Shown: positions 1 to 12,130, counted from the stretch's first letter. The stretch: DNA of 64,000 nt from Ceratotherium simum simum (GCF_000283155.1 NW_004454170.1:9008181-9072180); one strand, 5' to 3'. Notes: a model not told the origin generated them from the sequence alone. Program-made: numbers and translations.

Positions 1-530
1 TCTCTCGTCCTCCTCCCGCCCTGCAAGTGCCGGTGTGGGGGCAAGGCTGTGACCTCAGGCTGGCCTTCACCTTTATGCTTCTCTCCTTAGAGAGAAGCAT
101 AAAGGTGCACCCAAGGGTTAACCAACACTCTTAAGGAAAGGCTGATCAAGTCTCCGTCTCTCACCCAGCTCTCTTCTTGGCCAGTTTGATTTGTGATACA
201 CAGAATCTTCACCATGATGTTTCAGGAGCTCCTTCAAGAGTGCCATGATGTTTCACTCATCCCAGGCCGCCTATTCCTCTGTGTTCTCCCTAACACTTGC
301 AGAGATCACTGCCCACCCTCAGTGACCTCTGTCCTGTCTCCCCCAGCCGGCCCTGATCTGCTGTCTGTTCTCGAGGCTGCTACCTGAGTTCGCATCTGCC
401 CGACCTCTTTCCTGTGCTACCTTAATTGTCCATTCACTTGCTCTCCTGCCCTTCTATTTTCTCTTCCACACTGCTGCAGAGGGGCCTCCTTAATGCCTAG
501 GCTAATCAAGACCTACCCCTTTCACTAATG
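1..530. other. no recognised gene, CT-rich
   Basis: Apart from the inverted repeat at 68-107, this is unassigned sequence. Weak L2-like CT-rich text appears from about 270 to 500, too diverged to assign. Short ORFs here lack any recognisable product. Confidence 0.4.
68..107. repeat. perfect 18-bp inverted repeat with 4-nt loop
   Basis: The left arm CACCTTTATGCTTCTCTC (68-85), spacer CTTA (86-89) and right arm GAGAGAAGCATAAAGGTG (90-107) are exact reverse complements. The structure is too short for a normal pre-miRNA hairpin and belongs to no repeat family I recognise. Confidence 0.85.
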
Positions 531-534
531 GCAT

Positions 535-745
535 AGTGGAAATAGTGTGGACTTCAGAATCTGGCAGGCCTGCATTCGAATCTGAATTTATGACTTGCTG
601 GTTGTATAATCTGGGCAAGTTGCTCAAATTCATGAGCTTCTCTGGTAAACCAAGATAGTAATGTCACCCACTTGGGGTTGCTGGAAGGATTAAATGAGCC
701 AATGTGTACACAGAGCCCAGTGTCTGGCAGGTACTGAGTAAAGCT
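535..745 (+). repeat. MIR SINE
   Basis: Diverged MIR running from the tRNA-like head (GGCATAGTGG) through the core with GCAAGTTGCTCAAATTCATG to the LINE-like end (GGATTAAATGAGCCAATGTG, CCCAGTGTCTGGCA). Confidence 0.8.
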
Positions 746-759
746 GGTTTTCTTCTTCC

Positions 760-2100
760 ATGCGTTTGATAGCAATAGGGAGTTGTGGGGTCTCTGGGGA
801 GGTGGAAAATGTGTGTCTAGCTTAAAGGCATTCAACTGTAAATTAAAAAAAAAAAGAGCTGCCACGTGCCAGGGTAGACCATCATTTAGACTAGCCTATT
901 GCTGCCACCTTGCAGTCTCTAGACCAGGCAGACCTCGGAGGCCAGAGTAGGTGAGCTAGAATTGGTCAGGGCATGGTGGGGATAAGCTAGGACGAGCCCT
1001 CGGCAGGCAGCATCGGATAATGGAGGCCCAGCCCCAGGGGATGGGTTTCAGGGCAGGATTCCAGTCTTTAGAAGGACTTGTGGGCAGAGCAGGTGTAGTC
1101 TTGCAGGAATAATAGTGCTGGGCAGGGAGGTAACGCAGGGACCCAGCAGAAGAAATAAAATTGATTTGGGATGCAAAATACAGGCACTGGCTTGATCACC
1201 AGGAGCAGAACAGTTACCTGAGTGGGATCTATCTATGAAGTCAGAGCAGGATGAGGAGTGAGCATGACTCCATGCAAAGCTGCCTACTAGAGCCCTTTCC
1301 ATGCTCCCTTAAGGGGGATGGCTTGGAACAGCCAGGCTGTGTGCTGAACCTTCCATTAGAGGGGCCTTTGATGCTGGAGGATGGAGGCGGGTGGGTGGGG
1401 TGAAGCTAAACAGGTCATGAAAGTCCCTCTTCTGCCTTCATGACGTTAGGATGCTGAGGAAGAGGCTGGGCAGGAACTTAGGATATAACCTAGGAAAATT
1501 TGCCATGATTTTCTGGGTTAAAGGCAAAATTATTTAATATAAAGTGAAGACTTAAGTACTAAGTAGATGCAGAATAAAAGAAGTGATTAAACAATTGGGT
1601 GGGATTATTCCAGGAAGCCCTCCTGAGGAGTGAGGAGGGGGGGACAGGAGGGACAGGGGGGACGGGAGGGCATATTGGACCGTGGACAAAGGCATTTCAA
1701 GGGATAAAGGAAGGAGTGAATAGTTGCCCTAATGAATGGGAAGTGGATTATTCTGGAGCAGACTGATTTCCTTATGTTGAGGTGGTTTATTTGAAAAACC
1801 AGTAATTTGGGATGTTAATTTGCTTCAACCGCTCAACAGCTCTCCCACAGACCTTCAGAATGTCCAGTGCCACGTACTAGCTGCGGACAGCCAGACGCTA
1901 AATTCTTTCAATCCTTCCTTGATACTAACAGTTCCATATGTATGACTTCACCGGTTCACTTCGCTGACACTGGATGTTTCTACCAAGTGTGAGTTCTCTA
2001 GTCCTTATCTCTTCCACCTCTTAACTGTAGTGCTGGATTTTCTCAGCATCGACTCTGTTTAGGCCACGTTCAACAGCTGTAGGGCCTTCTGTGAATGACT
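760..2100. other. probable intron/upstream DNA, little recognisable
   Basis: Mostly unique-looking sequence. A purine/G-rich run at about 1625-1670 has several G-tracts (1637-1643 and following) that could form a G-quadruplex. A weak L2 3' fragment may begin near 2100. No exon is supported. Confidence 0.4.
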
Positions 2101-2227
2101 GATCTATTCCTAACTTTCTTCACATCATTTCTCCTGCCTAGAATTCCTCCTGTTTTAATCTACTAATTCACGCCCCTCTCACCCTTTTCAAAGAAAGCTC
2201 AAAATTCATCTCTTGTGAGGAAGGCTT

Positions 2228-2750
2228 CTGTGTTGGGGGTCCCCAAGACCGTGTCCACGTTCGATGATTTGCCAGGAGGACTCACAGGACTCACCGTGTA
2301 GTCCTGCAGCTATGATTTATTACAGTTAAAGGATACGAAGCAAAATCAGCAAAGGAAAAGGCACGTGGGGCAAAGTCCAGAGGAAACCAGGAGTGAGCTT
2401 CCAAGAGTCCTCCTCCAGCAACATCACACAGGACGTGCTTAATTCCCCCAGCACTGAGTTGTGACAACATGTGTGAAGCTCATGAGAGACTCAGTGCCCA
2501 GGTTTTTTTATTGAGGACTGCTCATGTAGGCACCCTCTGCCTAGTGTATACCAAAATTCCAGACTTCCAGAAGAAAAACAGGTGCTCCGCATAAACCACA
2601 TTGTTTGCAAAGCAGTTTAGGCACAATGAGTCACCCTAATCAGTTACGGGGACCTGCCCAAAATCCATCTTCTCAGACATCAGCTGGGGCCATTCTTATA
2701 CGCAGACTTTGCTAAGGATGGCAGTCTCAGGCTTGCTGTGTTAATTCTTT
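2228..2750 (-). mobile_element. solo LTR of an endogenous retrovirus-like element
   Basis: The text GGGGTCCCCAAGACCGTGTC, the block GATTTATTACAGTTAAAGGA (an AATAAA on the minus strand) and a 3' part with AAATTCCAGACTTCCAG match a common mammalian LTR consensus in reverse. No internal gag or pol sequence flanks it. Family not assigned; edges approximate. Confidence 0.6.
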
Positions 2751-2806
2751 TCTGCACAGCTTCCCTGCTCACCTGTCAGTGCCTAACTGTGGTTATGATG
2801 TTGAGA

Positions 2807-2940
2807 AAATCACCCTAGACAAGGAGCCAGAAGACCTGGGTTCCAGCCCAGCATGGCCACCTACTGCTGGGGGACCCTTTGAACCCCTCAAACTCCATTT
2901 TCCTCCCTCATTTGGAAAAGGAGAATTTTAATTCTTGTCT
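2807..2940 (+). repeat. MIR SINE fragment
   Basis: Central MIR core: AGACCTGGGTTCCAGCCC, then CACCTACTGCTGGG, CCCTCAAACTCCATTTTCCT and CATTTGGAAAAGGAGAA. Confidence 0.65.
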
Positions 2941-3051
2941 GTAGATCTCAGGGGTGACTGTGATGACATAGTGGGTCATCCCCTTCTTTCCTCTTAGTTG
3001 AGCACCTACTGCATCTAAGGCAGTGAGCGAGGACTATGGGGAGCACTGAGG

Positions 3052-3290
3052 AAGGGTGGTGCAGTGGCTTTGACAGGGGACAAGCCTGAGATTGAATCCT
3101 TACCCAGCACTTACCAGCTATGTTACCTTGAACATGCTGTATAATCCCCCAGAGTTCAGCACCCCATCTGTAAAATGTGAACATGAATAATAAAACTAGT
3201 ACCCACACCTCTGTGGGTTGCCATGTGCAGTAAGTGGAACAACCCATGTAAAGCTCCTAGCACAGTATCTAGCACGTTGTAGGCACCCAA
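3052..3290 (+). repeat. MIR SINE
   Basis: GTGGTGCAGTGGCTTTGACA head, GAGATTGAATCC box, CCATCTGTAAAATGTGAACA and the end CTAGCACAGTATCTAGCACG; near full-length. Confidence 0.8.
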
Positions 3291-3304
3291 AGTGGCATCT
3301 ATTA

Positions 3305-5290
3305 ATTCACTCAGATATTTGAGTGCTTGCTCTGTGCCAGCACCTTGAAAAGGATAGACACAGTCCCAGCCCTGTTTTCTGTTTGCTGGTGCAGATTAAT
3401 GTTGAACAGATAATTACATAAAAAATGAATTGTAATCATGATAAGTGCTATGAAGGAGAAGTAGAGGGTGACAGAAGAGCATGTAATGAGGAAAGGGGAA
3501 CCTAAGCTGGTGGAGGAGGCATGTGAAGGCTTAGCTGGATATGTGATGCTTAAGCTGGGTTTGGGTGAGTTTAGCTCAGTGAGAAGTGGGGAGAGGGAGG
3601 AGAGGATGTTTCCAGCAGAGACAACACTTGAGCAGAGGGAGACCAGTCTTAGAGGGAAGGCTGTAAGGAGGGGCGGTTCTCTACTCATTTGAAGAATGTC
3701 ACATAGACCAGATAGGCTAGAGAATAAGGGGTGGGGAGGGAGGGAGCTCCCAGGTAACGCTGGAGATGTGGGCAGGACCATTGTAGTGTGTGTTAGGGAT
3801 TTGGAACTGTAAGCATAATGAGAGGCTGTGAACAGATTGTGTGACTGACAGCAGCTTGACTTTTCCAAAAGCTCAGTCTGGCTGCTGTGTGGAGAATGCT
3901 TTGAAGGAATGAGTGGGTGAGGGGAGACCAGTTAAGGGAGGCTGTTGCCGTGGTCCAGCTGAGAGGGGACGGTACTTGAATCAGGGGCCTTGGTTGTGGG
4001 GGCAGAGAAGTAGGTGGCATGTGTCTATGAGGTACACTCAGGGGGCCCCAGTGACAGATTGGATGTGGGGGAGGAGAGAGAAGGCATTTCCAGGAATGAT
4101 GCCAATTGTCTGGTGACAGCAGCAAAATAAAAAGTGAGTCTCCACCAAGAGGGAGCTCTGGAGAGGGCAGCTTAGGAGGGGGGAAATTGGTTCAGTTTTG
4201 GATGTGCTGGCTTTGGAGTGCTCGTGAGACATTCAAAAGGAGACACCAGGCAGGCAGTGGCACATGTGGGTCTAGACGCAGAGGAAAGGGACAGTTGAGA
4301 GTTGTTAGTTCATACATGGTCTTTGATGCCAGGATAGTGTGGTTTCAGGGAAGCCAAAGGGAAAGTGTATTTTGAAGTGTGTGTTTTGGGGGAGGGAGGG
4401 AGGGTCAATAATGTCAGATATTGCCGAGAAGCCAGGTAAGATGAAGACTGAAAATTAACCATTGGCCTTAGTGACCCAGAAGTCACCTTGGTGAGAGCAG
4501 TTTAGGTGGCTTGGTGGGGGTGTACGCCAGGCTGGAGTGTGCTGGAGAGTGGATTGAACAGACTCCACTGTGTGAGGGTGAGGCCACGTCAAGAGGTTTG
4601 GCTGTGAGAGGAAGAAAAGCTCGAATTTTAGAGAAAGATGAGAGTGAGAATTTGTGTTTTAATCTTAGGGGAGGGCCGGCCCCGTGGCTTAGCGGTTAAG
4701 TGCGTGCGCTCCGCTGCTGGCGGCCGGGGTTCAGATCCCGGGCGCGCACCGACACACCGCTTCTCTGGCCATGCTGAGGCCGCGTCCCACATACAGCAAC
4801 TAAAAGGATGTGCAGCTATGACATACAACTGTGTACTGGGGCTTTGGGGGAAAAAAAATAAATCTTTAAAAAAAAAAAAAATCTTAGGGGAGACTCGTGA
4901 TTGTTTGAGAGCTGATGGAAGGACCAACTGAAAGAGACAGGCTGACAATGAAGCGGGGGTGGGGGGGATGTGGGGGGGTGATAATCAACATCAAAGACCC
5001 CTGAGGAGGCAGGAGCCCAGGACAGCTGGAGAGGTTGGCCTAGTTCGGAGGTCACTTCTGCCACTGCCGGCCCCGGGAGGGAAAGGGCAGAGCAGGGGCC
5101 CCTGCAGGGAGATACACAGGTTTGGTAGCAGGAAGGGCAGGTAGTTCTGGTCTGAAGACTTCTATTGTTTTCTGTGCAATTAGGAAGTGAAGTTTCCTGA
5201 GAAGACTGGGGGGAGTGGTCAAGGTTTGTGGAGAAGGGAAAGGTTTGAAATAGATAGTGAAAACAAGAGAGTGAGCTGAAAGGGAAAAGC
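3305..5290 (-). repeat. long L2 LINE, antisense, split by an ERE SINE
   Basis: Starts with the reversed L2 3' end (TTTGAGTGCTTGCTCTGTGC..CACAGTCCCAGCCCTG) and proceeds into reversed ORF2 sequence (GGCTGCTGTGTGGAGAATGC, GATGAAGACTGAAAATTAAC, GTGAGAGCAGTTTAGGTGG). The body resumes after the ERE at 4892. Reading frames are decayed; ORFs here are chance. Confidence 0.8.
4673..4879 (+). mobile_element. ERE SINE with intact target-site duplication
   Basis: tRNA-derived head GGGCCGGCCCCGTGGCTTAG, B-box-like GGTTCAGATCCC, a central CATGCTGAGGCCGCG block, and a 3' end of CTGGGGCTTTGGGGG plus A-rich tail. Flanked by the 12-bp duplication AATCTTAGGGGA at 4661-4672 and 4880-4891. Inserted in an L2. Confidence 0.95.
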
Positions 5291-5734
5291 TGGCCCTGTA
5301 CTCTGTTACTTGTTCACATGATGAAGTCTCTGGAAAAGGACCTGGGCCAATGTGATTTTAGATCTCTAGCGCCTTATGAGGCAGGTAGGTAAGGGCCCTA
5401 TACATGTTCATTGAATGAATTGTTGGTCTGTCAACCTGTAAAAATCGTTCTCAGCATTTTCCCCTCCTTCCCCGGTACCTGGCTCCCACGGTGGCACCTC
5501 ACCAGGAGCCCTGCTCGAGCTCTGCTCTTCCAGCCCCAGAGGGCTAGACCCTCCCTTCCTTACACTGACCACCCCTCCCTAAGTCGGCCATCATTAGTCA
5601 GCTTCGCCTTCTCTCGTTGTAACTGGTAGAATTTCAGGACTTAGAAACAGTTGAGATGAAAAGTTTTAGGCACTGGAAGCGGGCTCAGTGGGAGAGAAGC
5701 TGTCCTGCGTTCTCCAGAATACTGGAAGGCAGCT

Positions 5735-6830
5735 GTTCAGTCTTTCCATAAGTATTTATTGAGCACCTATTGTGTACACTGTTCTAAGTATTGGTACCTC
5801 AGTAAACAAAAGAAACATCCCTGCCCTCATGGAGCTTATGGAGAGGAAGGAAGACAGACGGTAAAGAAGCAAACATATAACATGCTAGATGATAATAAGC
5901 GCTTTGGAGAAAGATGCAGCAGGTGACAGGGCTGCCGGGGAGGTTGTCTTTCCATGTGGTGTGGGCAGTGAAGGCCTCACTTGTGAGGTAGCATTTGAGC
6001 AGACACCTGAAGTGAGGGAACGAGCATTCAGGTGTCAAGGAGAAGAGCATTCCAGGCAGGGAGACAGCAAGCAGAAGGCTCCTCTAGGCAAGAAAAAGCG
6101 AGGCCGGTGTGGCTGGAGTGTGTGAACAGGAGGAAGGCGCTGGGAAATGAGGATGGGGGAATGGAGGGCCAGATCACGTAGAACCCGAGGACACTGGCTT
6201 TTATGTTGAGTGAGATGGGGCCGTTGCAGCAGAGGGGCGACGTATCTGACTTCTGTTTTTACAAGGATCGCTCTGGCTGCTGGGTTGTGACCAGACTGTA
6301 AGGGAAGGGGCAGAGGCGGGAGACTAGTGTTGTAACAGTGGGGAGATGACAACGGCTCAGACCAGGGTGGTTCTGCTGAAAGTGGTGAGCAGTAGTTAGA
6401 AACGTTTGGAGGAAGAGCCAATAGGCTTTGATGTTGTGGGATAGAGAGAGGAGCCGAGGATGACTCCAGAGTTTTTGGTCCAAGCAACAGGGCAATTGGT
6501 GGAACCATTTTACTGAGGGGGAGGAAGGCTGTGGGAGGAGCAGGCTGGGCAGGGTTGGATGTGTTAGATCGAGATGCCTAGTAGACAAACGTAGAGGAAT
6601 GGACTGGACAGTTGGAATGAGGAGAGGTCCAGATTGCAGATAGAAATAGGGGCATTGTCAGCCTTAGATGGCATTTAAGGCAGGAGCCGAGATGAGCTCA
6701 CCAAGAGAATGAGTGTAGACAGAAGAGAGAAGAGGGCCAGCACCAGCCTGGGCGCTCCGAGAGGTGGGGAAATGAGGGGAGGCCAGTGAGGAGGAGAAGG
6801 TGACTTCGAAGCTGGCACCATGTCCTAGCA
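5735..6830 (-). repeat. L2 LINE, antisense
   Basis: Reversed L2 3' end (TATTTATTGAGCACCTATTG..CTGCCCTCATGGAGCTTATG), then GAAGAGCATTCCAGGCAGGG, GATCGCTCTGGCTGCTGGG, GATGACTCCAGAGTTTTTGG and GAGATGAGCTCACCAAGAGA. One of the best preserved L2 copies here. Confidence 0.85.
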
Positions 6831-7084
6831 CAGTGCTTCTCACACGGTAATGGGCTGTAGAATCTAGCCCAGGAACTTGTTTAAAAAGCAGACTTGTAGC
6901 TGCTACTGAGAGATCTGATTCTGAAATATATTAATTAGGGTAGGCTGAACTATTGTACCAAATAGGCCCCCCAAAACAGAGGTCTGTTTCTCTGGGTTAA
7001 GGTGTCCAAGCCAGCATTTTTATCATGCTCCGGGGCACATTCTTAGGACCTAACCACACTGGAAACTGTTGCTGTACTTTGTGC

Positions 7085-7245
7085 ATAGACATGCTCCCCA
7101 CCTGGACTGAAAACCCCTCGGGAATGGGAACTGTCTGGTAACTTGGGGACCTGTCCCACTGCACCCTCTCCCACAATAGAATGAGGTACAGGCCTCTGCA
7201 TGCAGCAGGTACTGAATAAATGCTGGCTAGGAATGAAGTATGGAC
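7085..7245 (+). repeat. L2 LINE 3' end
   Basis: A typical L2 tail: ACTGAAAACCCCTCGGGAAT, CACAATAGAATGAGGTACAG, GCAGGTACTGAATAAATGCT. Confidence 0.6.
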
Positions 7246-7255
7246 ATGCATGGAT

Positions 7256-7455
7256 ATTAAGTGCTTGTCTATGTATCAGGCACCGTGTGCTAGTCATTTT
7301 CATGCGTTAACACATTTAATCTTAACTGCAAACCTTAGGGGCAGGTACTGTTATTGTCCCATTTTCTAGATGAGGAAAAAATGACACAGGTTACTGAACA
7401 GCAGAAGAGGTTGGACCCCGAGGTCTGGTTCCAGAGCTGGTCTCTAGGCTGTACG
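7256..7455 (-). repeat. MIR SINE, antisense
   Basis: TATCAGGCACCGTGTGCTAG, TTAACACATTTAATCTTAAC, CCATTTTCTAGATGAGGAAA follow the MIR consensus in reverse. Confidence 0.8.
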
Positions 7456-7519
7456 GCTTCTCATCAAGACCTCCCTTTTGGTTCTGGTTGGGATACGGTA
7501 CATTTTCTTCTAGCCATGA

Positions 7520-7745
7520 CACAGGGCAAAGAGCGCTGGACTTGGAATCAGAAAGCCTAGATTCAAGTTCCTGCTCCACCATGTGCTAGCTGTGGGATTT
7601 GGGGCAACTCAGGGCCTCTGGTACTTCATCTGAGATATGACGATGATAATATTGCCACAGGGTTAGTGTAAGGAATGGGTGTGATGTTATTTGTAAAAAT
7701 ACAAACTGCAAAGTACTAGTATGTGCAAGGTGGTATTATTATTAT
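7520..7745 (+). repeat. MIR SINE followed by (ATT) tract
   Basis: GCGCTGGACTTGGAATCAGA head, GATTCAAGTTCCTGCTCC box, GGGGCAACTCAGGGCCTC; ends in a short (TAT)n run. Confidence 0.8.
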
Positions 7746-10360
7746 TATCTTGAAAACTCAAACTGTGGAACCCCTAAGATTACCTAAAAGAGCTGCCAGA
7801 GTGGTGTAGATCATAGGAAACCCAGTGGGCCTTGCTTCAGCCAGAACAGTTCCTCTGTACGCTCTTTTATTTACTGATGTTTCTGCATGAGATTTGGTAT
7901 GATGAGTTTCACTGTTTTTAAAAAACTGTGAAACCTTTAGCTAGCTGATCCCTTAAGTCCTTCCGCAGTTGACTGGCTCAGTTGTGGGGGGAAAAGCCAC
8001 TCTTTCAAATTCTTTCTGCTTCTCTTGGGTCCCCTCTCTGAGCTCCCCCCTGCTCTCCCTCTTCCGTTGTCCTGCTCAAGCCCATCAGACCCAGGAGCCC
8101 CATGTCAAGTGTTGTGCTGAGGGGCTACAGTGTCCTGTGATTCGGACTCTAGGATGCCTGCCCATGTGTGGGCTGGGCATCTGGGGTGTCCCTGGGGTTG
8201 TAGACCTCAGGAAGCTTCTCCCCTCAGGCCTGGGGTGAGAGGGCCGCCTCTGGTCCCATCTGCTCTCTCCCTGGGCCTGGGCCAGAGCTAGCCCCCCACT
8301 GGTCAGGAGGGGATTGCCCCATCTGCCTCTCACAGAACATAGACTCATGCCCCAGCCATAGACTCCCCCAGCTCTGGGGCAGTTGGCAGTTGACAGTACA
8401 TCACACATCTGTGGTCAGCTTTGGAGCTATGAACCTAACACAAAGGCAGCTGTGCATGAGCATTTGTGGGAAGATGAGGCACAGCTAGAACGATGTTGAC
8501 CTTTGGTAGCTAAAAGTCACCAAAAGGTCAAGCCAAGGTTTCTGAATCCTCCTTGGATGTCTGTTCTGTAACCTATCTAGGCTGGTCTTACGTCACTCCC
8601 CTTTCCTCAAACCACCCTTAGGCCATGGAGGGTGAGGCTGGACCAAGGCTGGGCCCAGTCCTCACTTAAAAAGCCTGAATTCCAAGCTAACTCTAAACTC
8701 TTGTCTGTTGGCTGTGTATCCAGGCTCCCCTGTCACTCTGCTTGTGGGGCCACTGGAATCTCCATCACTTTCCGAGAGTGTGTGCTCTGTCTGCCTGTCT
8801 GTGTGAGAAAGTAGGATGGTCAGGAAGGGGGAGGGAACTGTGACTCTGAGATGATAGCCCCATGACGCGATGAAGTGGGCATCCCCACCCTCATTCGGAA
8901 ATACAGTCCGGCTGGGGATGAGGGAGCCTTTCAAGTGAGGAAAGGTGCGAGTTGTGGCAAGAACTAAGGGCAAGGGCTGACCTAGACTTAGGGGAGCCCT
9001 GCAGGAGCCTCCTAGAGCTGTGGTCAGGGGTGGGAGGAGAACCAAAAGTACAGTGTCCCCAGGACCAAGGGATCAGGGAGTTTCAAGAAGGAAGTGCCAA
9101 ATGCCACATAAAGGGCAGGAGGGCAGCAATTTAGGAGAGACCAATCAGCAAGTCTGACTATGTGATTACAGTTTAAATCCTCAGAATAGTATAATATGCT
9201 TTTACAAACCCCCCACCCCCAACACCCGGATGATTCGGGCCCCCAGCTTGTTCAAGGGCAGATGAACTTGCAGGGGTGGTGGGTCTCAGGGAGGTGCCAA
9301 TGGGATCTGATGAGGGACACAGGTCTGCAGGCTCTGGAGACTGGAGCCAGGAATGGAAGGGAGGGGAGGGGGAGAAAGTGGCCGGTGGGGGTGTTGCTGG
9401 GCTGAGGTTGGTGAGTGGACAGAAGGCCACTCCCAGGTGGGGGTGGTGGGGGGTGGAGTGAGGAATCCGGGCCCTCCATTTCTGTTTCCCATCAGTGTCT
9501 GCAGTAGTCGGTTCCCAGCACAGGAATGATTGACAGAAAGTGACTGACTGGATGAATGAATGTTTAGTGGGAGATAGTCCAATGTAACCATGAATTCGAA
9601 ATAATGCTTTGGGAGAAGGGAGAAGGAAAATGTGTTTAGAGGATGAAATAGAGAAATGAGAAAAATGGCAACAGAAAGGCAGCTCTGGGTAGAGGAAGAG
9701 CAGTTAGCTTAGTTAAGGGTCCCAGGTGAGGGGGAGCAGCACCTTGTGATGGGGAGGGGGTGGTGTCTGGAAAAACCATGGAAATACGTACAGCTTGTGC
9801 CTACAAGTGAAGATCAGTCCACTGTGTGCTATGCCCACCCACAGGGTGCTAGTGTGACTCAAGCCTTAATAGGAGTACTGAGCCTTAGTGGGGAAGGGAC
9901 AGTGGAGGGGAAGGGGGGTGGGCTCACAGGACTCAGCTCTGTGATGAGGCTACTGCGCATCACTTTCACTTCTGGGCCCGGACAAGGGGATGGGGGTAGA
10001 AATAAGGGGATACGGAAAAAGCAAAGTCCATTCACACCACACAGGTGCGTGAGGACACACATGACAGCATGAAAAGAATGTGGGAAGGAGATGGGAATAT
10101 TTTGGCAGGTCTCAAGGGAGCCGAGGGATTTGTCTCTCACTTGCAGAGGTGTCACCAGGAAAAGGATTAGGTTTCTCCTGTGGTCCCCGGCACCTCCTGA
10201 CTCCCCTCCCTTTGCCCTCACTTCCCGCACCTCGGTGAACAGCACCACCTCTGCCGAGGTGTCAGGGCCCTAATCCTAGAGGTGGCCTCAGTTCCTCCCC
10301 AACTTCAAGCCTCACACTCAGTCGCCGAGTCCTCTTGATTCAATTGTGAAAATATATCCT
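7746..10360. other. largely unassigned probable intron sequence
   Basis: No ERE, L1, MIR or coding exon recognised. G-rich runs at 9350-9460 and purine-rich patches account for several chance ORFs on both strands. Nothing resembles a TRAF5 leader exon with strong flanking signals. Confidence 0.4.
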
Positions 10361-10364
10361 GAAT

Positions 10365-11085
10365 ACCCGCGTTTGCTCCGTTTCCCTGCCACTACCATAG
10401 TCCTGGTCTGCGCCACCTCTCCCCCACCACTGCAGCATCTCTGCCTGGATGTGTGTCAGCCTCCTATCCTCTCTCTCCGCTGCCCCGGGCCTTCCACGGT
10501 CCGTTCTCCCATTCAGCGTCCAGAACGGTCTTTTTAGATTCCAAAGCGGACACTGCCGTTGGCTCCTTAAAATATTCATGCTGCTTCCCATTGCTCTGCC
10601 CTTAGAATAGACCCAGACTCCTTCTTGTGGGCCAGCGGCCCGTGGGATCTGGCTCCTGCCCTGTCTCCCTGGCTCCTCCTCTCGTCCCCCACACTTAGGC
10701 GACACTGGCTTCCTGTTTCTCAGATATGGCAAGCGGTTTCCCAGAACTGATTGTTACCCTTGCTGTCCCCTCAGCCTGGAATGTCCTTCCTGCCACTCCT
10801 TGCACTTGTTTCTTCTCATCCTTCTGGTTGCTGTTCACGTGTCACCTCCTCCATGAGGCCTTCTAGTCTACAGTGGCTGCCCCTGTTGCTCATCTCAACT
10901 TCCTGCTTATTTTCTTCAAAGAATTTATCACAGTCTGTAATTACCTCCTTTGTTTGTTATTCCCTTGTCTCCTCCATTAGGTTGTCAGCCCTACAAGAGT
11001 AGACTTGGACCATCTCTGTCTTGTCCCTCCCTGGCACCCGGAGCCTGATACAGTGCCTGGCATGTCAGGCAGTCAGGTTATCCTC
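10365..11085 (+). repeat. L2 LINE 3' region
   Basis: Classic L2 tail in sense orientation: CTGGAATGTCCTTCCTGCC, CACGTGTCACCTCCTCCATG, TTATCACAGTCTGTAATTAC, GTCTTGTCCCTCCCTGGCAC and CAGTGCCTGGCA. Confidence 0.8.
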
Positions 11086-11124
11086 AGAGTGGGGGACATT
11101 GATGGAGGGGCTCTGGGGCAAATG

Positions 11125-11600
11125 CTTAACAATAATAATAATAGCAGCCCTCATAGCACTTACTATGTACCATCACTATCAGCTCTTCATGCATAGGGGT
11201 GTCGGAAAACTTTTTCTGTAAAGATCCAAAGAGTAAATATTTTAGGCTTTGGGCCATCTGGTCTGTGGCACAGCTGCTCAACTCTGCCACGGTAGCACAA
11301 AAACAACCATAGACGATGTGTAAACGAATGAGTGTGACTGTGTTCTGATAAAACTTTATTTACAAAAACAAGTGGTGGGCCAGCTGAACCCTAATATATA
11401 GTAATAACTTACTTAATCTTCAGAAATTCTCTGAGGTAACTGCTATTGTCCTTATCACCATTTTACAGATGAAGAAAATGAGAAGCATAGAGACTAAGTA
11501 ACTTGCCTGAGGTCACGTGGCTATTCAGGGACAGCTCCAGCTGAACCCAGGCAGGTCCACTCGTGGTCCCCACCATACCACACCGCCTCTTGGCGGACCG
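11125..11600 (-). repeat. MIR SINE interrupted by a hAT-like element
   Basis: Reversed MIR begins AATAATAATAATAGCAGCCC..TAGCACTTACTATGTACCAT, breaks at about 11195, and resumes after about 11385 with TAATAACTTACTTAATCTTC, CCATTTTACAGATGAAGAAA and GAAGCATAGAGACTAAGTAA. Confidence 0.75.
11194..11388 (+). mobile_element. hAT-like non-autonomous DNA transposon copy
   Basis: GGTGTCGGAAAACTTTTTCT, GTAAATATTTTAGGCTTTGG, CAACTCTGCCACGGTAGCAC, GATAAAACTTTATTTACAAA. The same family recurs at 25865-26280 (reverse) and 28147-28368. Family name not assigned. Confidence 0.7.
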
Positions 11601-11685
11601 TGGAGAAGCAAGGGGGCAGCCCAGCTCCTTCTTATCCCCTGAGGGCGTCCACCGCTTCCTGGCCATAGGACCTCTCCAAGTTGCC

Positions 11686-11800
11686 TCATTTGAAAAATGG
11701 AGATGATAATAATAATGTATAGTCATGGGGTTGCTCTCAGGATTAAAATGAGACAATGCATGTAAATTTGCTGGCTCTGAGCCTAGACATAGCCTCAGTA
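11686..11800 (+). repeat. MIR SINE fragment
   Basis: AGTTGCCTCATTTGAAAAAT, GATGATAATAATAATGTATA, GGATTAAAATGAGACAATGC. Confidence 0.65.
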
Positions 11801-11969
11801 AGGGTAATCCTGACCCATAGCCAATTCCAGCCCTTAGGTTCCATTCACATCTTTTCATATCATCCCCTTGCCCTCTGGCTGCTTCATTCAGATTTGTCCG
11901 TCTTAATGGCTCTGCTTCCAACAGCCCTTTTCCACTGAGGCCTCACATTACTTGTGAATTTCCCTTCTT

Positions 11970-12130
11970 CTTTACCAAACATTGATTGTGTACTCTGTGC
12001 CAGGCGTAGGGCTGGCTCTGAGATCTGGAGACTAATGAGGACAGCCCCTCCCTTGAGGAACTCGCTGAGCTGACCTCGACAGCTGTGGGGACTGTGATAG
12101 AGTTGGAGCTGAGAGTCCTGAAGTCAGAGC
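11970..12130 (-). repeat. L2 LINE 3' end, antisense
   Basis: ACATTGATTGTGTACTCTGT, GCCAGGCGTAGGGCTGG, then CCCCTCCCTTGAGGAACTCG match the reversed L2 tail. Confidence 0.6.

Noticed and set aside
3311..3868. 185-residue minus-strand ORF
   Set aside because: Lies wholly in a decayed L2 LINE and has no coherent domain.
10150..10560. Possible TRAF5 promoter or leader exon in a somewhat GC-rich patch
   Set aside because: CpG density is modest, the right part is L2, and no convincing exon-donor structure is seen.
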